This document shows, in pieces, positions 57,666 to 64,000 of a DNA stretch of 64,000 bases. The notes beneath the pieces are model-generated. The model did no database searches and was not told where the DNA came from. It saw nothing but the letters and a program-made list of their open reading frames with translations. The position numbers and the translations under genes were made by a program. The stretch is from an alpha proteobacterium AAP38 (lineage in GTDB: Bacteria; Pseudomonadota; Alphaproteobacteria; Azospirillales; Azospirillaceae): assembly GCA_001296005.1 (NCBI GenBank), contig LJHR01000003.1, forward strand, positions 248,001-312,000, given 5' to 3'. How positions within the stretch are numbered: position 1 is the stretch's first letter; every line of letters starts with the position of its first letter.

Positions 57666-60600
57666 TCAATCAACCTGTTTCGGTCGCGTCCGCCGGCGCG
57701 CCTTGCGGGCGGGGAAGCCGGGGTCCTGAACGCGGCCCAACTCGTCCACGCGCACCTGCCGTGCCTTCAGCCGTTTCAGCCCACCTGCCGTTGGCATGAA
57801 ATAGCCGAAGGGATCATCCTCTGACTTGTTGCGCTTGTTGAGGTCACCGGCCTCGTGCGGCTCCACCAGGGTGACCTGACCGTTGGACCAGATCTGTGCC
57901 ACCACCATCAAGGTGCGTACGCCTTCTTCCCGTTCGATGGCGATCATGTCCCGCTTGTGCAGGCTCAGCACCTTGCGCGCGGTGGGGCACGCGGCCCGGA
58001 TAGCCGAGGTCCAGCCCGGTTGGTGCGCCTGGAACATGGATGTCACTTCCGGTTTCCAGGCCCCGTCAGGCATTTCCCAGACATCGCAGCGGAAATTCTC
58101 TCCCCCCAGATAGCCCTTGTAGGGCACACCGCCCGGCCCCTTGATTGGGATAACTGCCAGTGGCTGGATAAGTCGGACGCGGCGAATACCCCGAAAATGC
58201 AGCGGCCCCAGGCGTGTGAATCGCTCCAGCGCCTGAAGGAATCCCTTACCCTCCGTCGCCTGGGTGAAATGCGCCAATGCCTTGCGCAGATCGCGGTCCC
58301 GCACGCCCTTGGTGATGGGCGCAACGTCGGGCACCGGCTCGATATCGGCGGGTTTCAGGGACATCAGCGGCTTGCGGCTCACCACCAAATCGTTGCCCTT
58401 GGTATCCTGCCGACCGGTCAAGCCATAGGCGGTGTCATTGTGCAGCTTTCCTGCTGTTTGGTCGCGCCCTTGGGCCAGTCCGGCCTTGGACGCGGTGCCA
58501 TGATCCTGTCGGTGCCAGACGGTGATGGTGTTCAGCGTGGTGCGCAACGCCTCTCGAAAGCCGTCCCACGGTTCCGGCACGATCACCCGTTCCCGCCCTT
58601 CCTCCCCTTCCAGAGCGGAGGCGCGGGATATGCCTTGCAGGAGTGAGCGGTCGGTTACGGCCACGACGAAGGCGTCGATAGTGTGGTGGCGATGGTCCAG
58701 CCGGTTCTTGACGCCGGCAAAATTATGGTCGGGCAGCAATTCATTCAGGCCCAGCTTGCGCCGGATCAGTTCGGTCAGCCGACCGGGCGACACCCAGACA
58801 TGGCCGCTGCCTTCTCCTTTCTCCGGATACAGCGCCTCCAGATACTCCCGCGCCAGCCGCGACATGTATTGGGTATCCACCAGGTGCCGGGCAATGAACC
58901 TGTCCTCGGCAGAGAAGCGCTGCATGGCGTCGGGCTCGAACCGCCAGCGCTTCTCCTTGGGCAGACGGGCGGCACGGGCGGCGATATCCGGCCAATAGTC
59001 GGTGTGGCCCCATGCTTCATAGGGCGATTGCTTGCGCTTGCGGCGGTTCCATTCGCGCAGGCACAGGATGCGATTGTTGTTGCTGTCATCCAGGGTGGCA
59101 TCAAAGGGCAGGATATGGTCCACCTCCACCGCATCGGAGAACAGCATGGCGATGGAGATTTGCTGGCCGCTATAGATGCAGCGACGATCCAATGCGTTTT
59201 CCCGGTTCAACTCCTCCCAGAGTTTCAGGCGGGCGCGATTGGCGCCATTATCGGCCTGTCCCAGTTCGGCCAGCTTCTTGGATCGCGCCTCCGCATCGGC
59301 GCGATTGCGGTTATTCTGCCGCGACAGTCGCTGCTTATCCTCGTCGGTCAGCTTCAGCTCACGGCCCAACTCGATGGCGATCTGCTCCGGCCTGCCATAG
59401 GTCTTGATCAACCGGTTGACGATGCGGCGCAGGCGGTTCAGTGCGATATGGACCGTGGGGTTGGTTAACCGGCCGATGCGCAATTCCTCCGGATCGGCCT
59501 TGTCGCCGGTTCCGGGCAGCAGGTGGCGTTCCAACGTCATGCCATAATAGGGCAGTTCAGCCAGCACTTCGCCCGTCCGCATATCGCTGTGATGGCCCAG
59601 GCCGGCGGCAACAACCGCCTCGCTATAAACGATCACCTCGGCCTGCAATGCCGCGATCAACCGCCGCGTTGCGGTTTCCCCGAACCGGCCAAAGCCTGCG
59701 GGCAGACGCGCGCCAGCCACCGCCCTTGCCTGCTCCGCGTCCAGCCCATGCTCGGTGCGCAGCCAGGTGTCCAGGCGTTCTTCGTCCTCCTCCTCGATCA
59801 GGCGGGACAGGATCGCCCATCGCTTTTCATCGGTGAAATGTGCCCAGGCCTTGCCAAACCGGGTCTTGGCGGACATCTGGGCGCAGACCTCGTCGCCCAC
59901 CAATTCTGTTCGGTTTTCCCCTTCCTTGTTGAAACGGGCCTCTGGCTCCAGTTTCAAAACCTTGCTGCGCAGGGTTTCAAAGCTGACCTTGGCCTTGTCC
60001 TTCAGCTTCAGCATCAAAAGGTCGCGCTGCTCACACGTCAGTTTGGTTGCCACCTCGCCTGGCCGCACGATGCGCAGCGCGTTGACCTCTTCCAGAAGCC
60101 GCCGCCGCTGGAACAGCGGGTGCGCCTTGGGCAGGCGTGGCTCGTTGTTCAGCAGGGTGCATTTGCCGATCTTCGGCGCCTTTAACGGGCGCTGGTAGAA
60201 GATGGCCTCGTGCAGCAGCGCTCTGTTGTCCGGGGTCAGCAAGCTTGGGTGATGTGGGGCCTGCGCGTCCCAGATGGCATCGAACTCCTCTTCCACCAGC
60301 TCACGTCCAGGGTAGAAATCATAGCCGTCACCCTTTGCCTCCTCTCCGGTTTCGGGGCGCAGACGCGTACGGACGCTGGGGATCTGGTTTACATCCGGTG
60401 CCGATTGCCGGCGTTTATGCAGAAACTCGCCCATGGTCCGGGCCTCTGCCGCCGCGATGGCGGCACGTAGTCGGTCGATACCGATGGCGATCTTGCCGGC
60501 CTCATCGTCCACGCCCCGGTCTGTCTTGCGGTTGGACTTGAAACCGCGGCGCTGGTTCAGGTGGAAGAAGGCGCGACCCAGCTGATGGGGCGGCAACGCC

Positions 60601-60944
60601 TCGTCCAGCGCGCGGGCGCGCAGGACATAGGGGTCCAGCAGTTCCAGCGCCTTGGCCCGGACAGGGTCAGCGGGAAACAGGCCGGCCAGCGTCAGCCGTG
60701 CCAGCAGCTTGGCCTGTCTTCCCAGAAACCGGTCGCGCCGCCGCCGCATGGCCTTCGCCGCACGCCGCTCAACGCCCAGCGGGGTTCCTTGCTGATCCCC
60801 CCGCGACGGTGCTCTTCCATCGCCGAAGATGTGGCTGCCGGCGGCCAGGATGCTGTCGGGGTAGCCCTGATCATCCAACCCTACCGCGCACCACCCCAAC
60901 GAACCCGCCCCCATATCCAGGCCCAACCGCCAGCGCATCTTCAT
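57666..60944 (-). CDS. cas9: CRISPR-associated nuclease Cas9, subtype II-C
   Basis: RNA-guided DNA endonuclease of 1092 aa, the compact size usual for II-C. RuvC-I: LGLDMGAGSLGWC with Asp 10. The Arg-rich bridge helix spans about 58-80. RuvC-II: IAIELGREL with Glu 525. HNH: EVDHILPF with His 610 and Asn 624 in SNNNRIL. RuvC-III: RLDHRHHTIDAF with His 754 and Asp 757. All catalytic residues are present, so it should cut both strands. The basic C-terminus (ARKARRRTRPKQ) closes the PAM-interacting region; the PAM cannot be predicted from sequence alone. cas1 follows 15 bp later. No csn2 or cas4 is present. Confidence 0.97.
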   Translation of the reverse strand: MKMRWRLGLDMGAGSLGWCAVGLDDQGYPDSILAAGSHIFGDGRAPSRGDQQGTPLGVERRAAKAMRRRRDRFLGRQAKLLARLTLAGLFPADPVRAKALELLDPYVLRARALDEALPPHQLGRAFFHLNQRRGFKSNRKTDRGVDDEAGKIAIGIDRLRAAIAAAEARTMGEFLHKRRQSAPDVNQIPSVRTRLRPETGEEAKGDGYDFYPGRELVEEEFDAIWDAQAPHHPSLLTPDNRALLHEAIFYQRPLKAPKIGKCTLLNNEPRLPKAHPLFQRRRLLEEVNALRIVRPGEVATKLTCEQRDLLMLKLKDKAKVSFETLRSKVLKLEPEARFNKEGENRTELVGDEVCAQMSAKTRFGKAWAHFTDEKRWAILSRLIEEEDEERLDTWLRTEHGLDAEQARAVAGARLPAGFGRFGETATRRLIAALQAEVIVYSEAVVAAGLGHHSDMRTGEVLAELPYYGMTLERHLLPGTGDKADPEELRIGRLTNPTVHIALNRLRRIVNRLIKTYGRPEQIAIELGRELKLTDEDKQRLSRQNNRNRADAEARSKKLAELGQADNGANRARLKLWEELNRENALDRRCIYSGQQISIAMLFSDAVEVDHILPFDATLDDSNNNRILCLREWNRRKRKQSPYEAWGHTDYWPDIAARAARLPKEKRWRFEPDAMQRFSAEDRFIARHLVDTQYMSRLAREYLEALYPEKGEGSGHVWVSPGRLTELIRRKLGLNELLPDHNFAGVKNRLDHRHHTIDAFVVAVTDRSLLQGISRASALEGEEGRERVIVPEPWDGFREALRTTLNTITVWHRQDHGTASKAGLAQGRDQTAGKLHNDTAYGLTGRQDTKGNDLVVSRKPLMSLKPADIEPVPDVAPITKGVRDRDLRKALAHFTQATEGKGFLQALERFTRLGPLHFRGIRRVRLIQPLAVIPIKGPGGVPYKGYLGGENFRCDVWEMPDGAWKPEVTSMFQAHQPGWTSAIRAACPTARKVLSLHKRDMIAIEREEGVRTLMVVAQIWSNGQVTLVEPHEAGDLNKRNKSEDDPFGYFMPTAGGLKRLKARQVRVDELGRVQDPGFPARKARRRTRPKQVD

Positions 60945-61123
60945 GCCTCATGCCATTGATTGAAGGATACGTATCTTATTCATCATTAGGGATGAGCGCT
61001 CTTCTCATTTGAGATGTTTTTAGATATTTTTATTTGAATTCTCTATTATGCATTGGTCGCCTGCGTAAGCATTCCTGAAAATAAAGGTTGCACATTTTCC
61101 TCGCATATGGCAGATTTTGTGTA
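60945..61123. promoter_or_regulatory. Divergent promoter region of cas9 and tracrRNA
   Basis: This AT-rich gap separates the divergent cas9 and tracrRNA genes. For tracrRNA a candidate promoter is TTGCAC (61088-61093), 17 bp, CAGATT (61111-61116), giving a start near 61123. The cas9 promoter must also lie here, but no clear pair was fixed. Confidence 0.45.
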
Positions 61124-61199
61124 TCAGAGATCGCGGTCTGGCTGTTAACAAGCAGTCTTCTGCACCAGATAAGGGCGGCGCTCCGGCGCCGCCTTTTTT
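61124..61199 (+). ncRNA. tracrRNA
   Basis: The plus strand contains a 14-base exact complement of the CRISPR repeat (CAGAGATCGCGGTC, 61125-61138). A wobble-rich extension to GTTAAC (61149) completes the anti-repeat against the repeat 5' end. A small hairpin GCAG/CTGC (61152-61163) follows. A terminator stem GGCGGCGC/GCGCCGCC (61174-61181, 61186-61193) with six T (61194-61199) ends it. The RNA would be about 76 nt and pairs with the crRNA for Cas9 loading. The 5' end is estimated. Confidence 0.9.
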
Positions 61200-61230
61200 G
61201 CTTTCTCACCGCGCCCGGTGCTATGGCCAA

Positions 61231-61866
61231 GTGCCGAAGATTGTGAACCCGGTCTTTGTACGCCGGGTGTTCAGCCGCATCCTCTATGAACAGATGATCG
61301 GGCGCGCCACGCGGCTGTGCACGGAGATTGGCAGGGTTGAATATTGCATCTTCTATGCCGTTGGCCTCTATGCGCAGATGCAGGCGGTCGGCGCGGTCGG
61401 GCCTGTCGTGGTCAACCCGGCCAGCTCTATTTGGGCGGTTGTTGGAAGAACTGACCGAAACCGTGGGCCTGCCGCTCCCCGTCAGCCAGCTCTGAACCGG
61501 ACGGCAGGACAGGCGCGGCGAACGGTTATCACCTATCTGGGTACGGTCCAGGCTATGGCCGCCGCTTCACAGGGCCATAGGATTACCTGTTGGCCTTTGA
61601 GCCTTTCCTGAAAACCCAGATAAACCGATCCCCGCCCTGACCATCATTGCCCAACCCCCGCGCCGCCCGCCACCTGTAAGGTGCAGTTGGACCGGGCCTT
61701 GGCAACCATCCTGTCAGAACGCCTTTGGGCGCACGTGCAGCGGCAATGGTCTGGCCTAATTTCGCTTCAAATTAAGCGGGGAGTAGTGGTAAACCGCGAA
61801 AGCCTGAACAGTGGGCCGTTCAAAGCCACCAATTGCGGGTTTGAACGGCTCCATAGGATTTTCTGA
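61231..61866 (+). pseudogene. Decayed type I restriction HsdR, C-terminal part
   Basis: Translated pieces in shifting frames match the end of EcoEI-type HsdR subunits in the right order. They are SRILYEQMIGRATRLCTEIG (helicase motif VI region, about 61270-61330), VVVNPA then, in another frame, FGRLLEELTETVG (to the stop at 61497), DYLLAFEPFLKTQINR with ALTIIAQPPR (about 61580-61660), and QLDRALATILSERLWAHVQR to GFERLHRIF (61684-61866). Frameshifts and deletions separate them. The N-terminal nuclease and most helicase parts are absent, and no hsdM or hsdS is in the window. This is a relic of a restriction system beside the CRISPR locus. Confidence 0.75.
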
Positions 61867-61937
61867 GGAGAGTTGATTGTCCTGATGCTCCAGTTAATAG
61901 AATTAACTTGGAATTTAACTGATAAGGAGTCACGATA

Positions 61938-63146
61938 ATGGAAAAATGGGTAAAGATTGAGGTTCAGACTAGGAGCTGGCTGGAGCTGGGTAAAGACGTT
62001 CCGTCATGCTTTCCAGCGGGTGAGTATTATTATAAATTTCCACTAAATGAAGTTTTTCATTTGCTTGGGGTTTTGACGACCCCAGTATCCTCTTTTGGCG
62101 CTTCCTTGGCTGAGTATTACGCGTGGATTAGATACTATTTCACAGTAATAGATGGTCGCCACCTCCGCCTGAAGCCAGAATATAATTCAATTGATCCACA
62201 TCAGAAAACGATACTCAGCGATGATTTTGGCGTCGCGTTCTCTATGTACGCAATGATCAAGATGTTGGGTATAGACGAAGTATGTGATGGGCTGCACTTC
62301 GTTAAAGAGTTGGCGTATGATGCTGGGGCTGAATACATTGGAGAGATAGCGGTGAATGGGGCTCAAAAAACCCCTGATTTTATTGGTATCTCAAACGGAG
62401 TTTATCATCAGATCGAATGCAAAGGTACGCAAAGCGGAAGAGGTCCATTAAACAGACAGATCGAGGCTGGAAAGGAGCAAATAAGAAATCTTATATTTGA
62501 TATTGGTGGTGGAGAAACGATTGTTTCTGGTCTATTCATTGCTAAGACCGAAAATGAAGACCCGCCTAGGCACGAATCTGTTTTGGTCATCACGGACCCG
62601 CCCGGATCAGGGCAGAAAATTCATATAACAGACTCCCTTAAATTAAGAGCGAAAGAGGCGATTGCAAGAAGTAGCTTGTCAAGATTCTTTGCAGCATCCG
62701 GACTTCCATACGCTGCGGGCGCTTTTTTAGACCCTGATGCCGGCTACAGTCGCGCTCGTTCCGTGAGGGATGAGAAAGGGATGCAGAAAGCAATGGAAAA
62801 TGCAGTCATTCAGAAAAAGATGGCGATTCAGGAAATTGCAGATGTACGTAAAGGAGATGATAATATATTCGAAGTCAGCGGGGAAAAGTATATTGGAAGC
62901 GAGCGTAGATTGCAGTTCCCGGTCCCATTAAATTTAGATGGAAATATTGCCAGCGGCGTTATTATCAGAAACGGAGTCAGCAAAGATCTAATAGATAGCA
63001 TTGACGCTAATAATATTGATAATTCCAATATGGAAAAATCTTTGCCATACTCAAAGAGGGAGAGATTGATAAAGTCGAATTCTGACAAGGTGGAATCAGT
63101 AGTAGATGTTCCAGGATATTTTCACTCGTCTCAAATTTTCTTCTAA
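61938..63146 (+). CDS. Orphan protein with PD-(D/E)XK nuclease signature
   Basis: The 402-aa frame starts after AAGGAG. Its base composition is far more AT-rich than the rest of the window, a sign of recent transfer. Residues 140-165 contain TPDFIGI and, after 12 residues, HQIECKGTQS, the spacing of a PD-(D/E)XK nuclease core (Asp 147, Glu 160, Lys 162). The preceding helix-rich region (about 35-130) and the Ser/Asn-rich C-terminal 120 residues match no family known to me. No partner methylase is adjacent. It could be a restriction or other defence nuclease, given the CRISPR and HsdR neighbours. Confidence 0.65.
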   Translation: MEKWVKIEVQTRSWLELGKDVPSCFPAGEYYYKFPLNEVFHLLGVLTTPVSSFGASLAEYYAWIRYYFTVIDGRHLRLKPEYNSIDPHQKTILSDDFGVAFSMYAMIKMLGIDEVCDGLHFVKELAYDAGAEYIGEIAVNGAQKTPDFIGISNGVYHQIECKGTQSGRGPLNRQIEAGKEQIRNLIFDIGGGETIVSGLFIAKTENEDPPRHESVLVITDPPGSGQKIHITDSLKLRAKEAIARSSLSRFFAASGLPYAAGAFLDPDAGYSRARSVRDEKGMQKAMENAVIQKKMAIQEIADVRKGDDNIFEVSGEKYIGSERRLQFPVPLNLDGNIASGVIIRNGVSKDLIDSIDANNIDNSNMEKSLPYSKRERLIKSNSDKVESVVDVPGYFHSSQIFF

Positions 63147-63218
63147 AAGAACGCAACTGGACTGTATCCGGGTGGCGCGGGGCGGGACGCCAAGACGCGG
63201 TCGTACACAAAAGGTAGC

Positions 63219-63644
63219 ATGAGCATGGTGGCTGTGGTTCGTCGCCAGATTGTTGAATGGGACGTGAAGGGTAAGGCCTTTGCCCTGTTGATACCGGACG
63301 ATGGCGCGGTGGCGGAATTACGGGCGCCGGGTGGCCCTGCCATCACCTTGACGCGCAATGAATGGACGGCCCTGGCGGAAATTATCCAGACGCTGGATGG
63401 GGCGGGTAAGCCGCAGGCGAAACAGCGCCGTGTCGATTTGCCTGCCAATGCGGGCGCCTCCTGGAACAAGGTATTGGACGCGGAACTGTCCGGCCTTTGG
63501 CAGGACGGTATGGACATCGCTGCTCTGGCCCGCCGATTTGAACGAACCGAGGGTGGTATCCGTTCCCGGCTGAAGCGCCTTGGCTTCATTCTGCCAGAGC
63601 CGGAAATCGAACCCGAGGCAGAGATCGACCCGGATCATGCCTGA
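63219..63644 (+). CDS. Unknown protein with C-terminal helix-turn-helix-like segment
   Basis: The 141-aa product has an N-terminal beta-rich part (VVRRQIVEWDVKGKAFALLIPD) and a C-terminal segment, about 80-125. That segment reads SWNKVLDAELSGLWQDGMDIAALARRFERTEGGIRSRLKRLGF, which has the tryptophan-anchored three-helix pattern also found appended to bacterial helicases. An acidic tail follows. The start is preceded by AAAGG. It may bind DNA; no specific function is claimed. Its GC content is back to the chromosomal norm. Confidence 0.65.
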   Translation: MSMVAVVRRQIVEWDVKGKAFALLIPDDGAVAELRAPGGPAITLTRNEWTALAEIIQTLDGAGKPQAKQRRVDLPANAGASWNKVLDAELSGLWQDGMDIAALARRFERTEGGIRSRLKRLGFILPEPEIEPEAEIDPDHA

Positions 63645-63747
63645 CTTGAAACTTTTCCGCCTGTCCCCCGCCGGCACCACCGAAGTGCCCGGTCGGGCGG
63701 CGATGGCTGCTGGACCTCAGTACGGAGTATCAGTGGCCGCCGACTGC

Positions 63748-63948
63748 TCAGCCCCGCGCCTGTGAGGGGGGCTGAGGTTCATCTCTGTACAGATGTGTTT
63801 CCAGCACCTGCCGGACGCAGGCCGTGAGGGTGACCTCGTCCCCCGGCCAGCCCCAATGGCGGACGGGGCGTCCGATCATTTCGTGGGCCGCGCGGATGCC
63901 TGCTCCCTCTGTCGGCAGGCGTTTGCACATTATCAACGGATCGGCCAC
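63748..63948 (-). CDS. Short unknown ORF at the window edge
   Basis: A 66-aa frame with a GTG start (MADPLIMCKRLPTEGAG) ends QPPSQARG. An internal ATG at 63930 is also possible. The frame is closed upstream by a TAG at 63973-63975, so it does not continue out of the window. No family was recognised, and it may be non-coding. Confidence 0.3.
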   Translation of the reverse strand: MADPLIMCKRLPTEGAGIRAAHEMIGRPVRHWGWPGDEVTLTACVRQVLETHLYRDEPQPPSQARG

Positions 63949-64000
63949 CCTGAAAACATCGGCCTCGCATATCTACGCCTCGCCGACGTCGCCGATACGG

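Noticed and set aside
57666-60944. Subtype II-A or II-B assignment for the Cas9 locus
   Set aside because: No csn2 or cas4 is present, Cas9 is 1092 aa, and the gene order is cas9-cas1-cas2 only, which indicates II-C.
61117-61140. Short peptide MCIRDRG that looks like translated sequencing-adapter contamination
   Set aside because: The DNA is not the adapter sequence. It is the tracrRNA anti-repeat, matching the array repeat over 14 bases.

Overview
The window is a GC-rich alphaproteobacterial chromosome segment, most like Rhodospirillales/Azospirillaceae. The reasons are the complete division and cell-wall (dcw) gene order ending ftsQ-ftsA-ftsZ-lpxC, an FtsZ with a very long Ala/Pro-rich linker, GANTC and DnaA-type sites ahead of the dcw operon, and REP-like intergenic inverted repeats. 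The genus is inferred; no 16S rRNA or tRNA gene was found.

Layout. (1) 1-23.4 kb, all minus strand: mraZ-rsmH-ftsL-ftsI-murE-murF-mraY-murD-ftsW-murG-orf-murC-murB-ddl-ftsQ-ftsA-ftsZ, a terminator, lpxC, a terminator, a small solute-binding protein, bamD and the start of recN. Most dcw genes overlap by a few bases. Five TGGGN boxes with exact 10-bp spacing upstream of mraZ are a candidate MraZ operator. (2) 23.8-25.4 kb: the RNase P RNA gene, an AmiD-like amidase, a REP inverted repeat and a shortened AbrB-type antitoxin. (3) 25.4-36 kb: housekeeping and accessory genes, namely an EamA transporter, a CAP/RTX secreted protein, guaB, a SpoU methyltransferase, a hotdog thioesterase, an S9 peptidase lipoprotein and a sensor kinase.

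(4) 36.0-43.5 kb is the most unusual region. Five minus-strand genes form a tight operon: a 202-aa protein made almost entirely of PQTIS repeats, an APH-like kinase fused to a HopA1-type lyase domain, a LanC cyclase, a subtilisin-like protease and a family 5 solute-binding protein. The kinase/lyase/LanC combination resembles the modification enzymes of class V lanthipeptides. The repeat protein is the obvious candidate substrate: 15 octapeptide units whose DNA differs only at synonymous positions. (5) 43.6-50.3 kb: a sugar ABC importer diverging from a GH1 beta-glucosidase and a LacI regulator, with two similar operator-like sites between them. (6) 50.3-53.9 kb: an amino-acid permease, an ABC1/UbiB kinase, a DCC protein and a DUF3429 membrane protein.

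(7) 54.0-61.2 kb: a type II-C CRISPR-Cas locus. It has an array of 35 repeats of 36 bp and 34 spacers, cas2, cas1, cas9 (1092 aa, all nuclease residues present) and a divergent tracrRNA whose anti-repeat matches the array repeat. The array is read on the plus strand, against the cas genes, and both converge on one strong terminator. (8) 61.2-64 kb: a decayed type I restriction HsdR C-terminus, an AT-rich orphan gene with a PD-(D/E)XK nuclease signature and small unknown genes. With the CRISPR locus this forms a small defence island.
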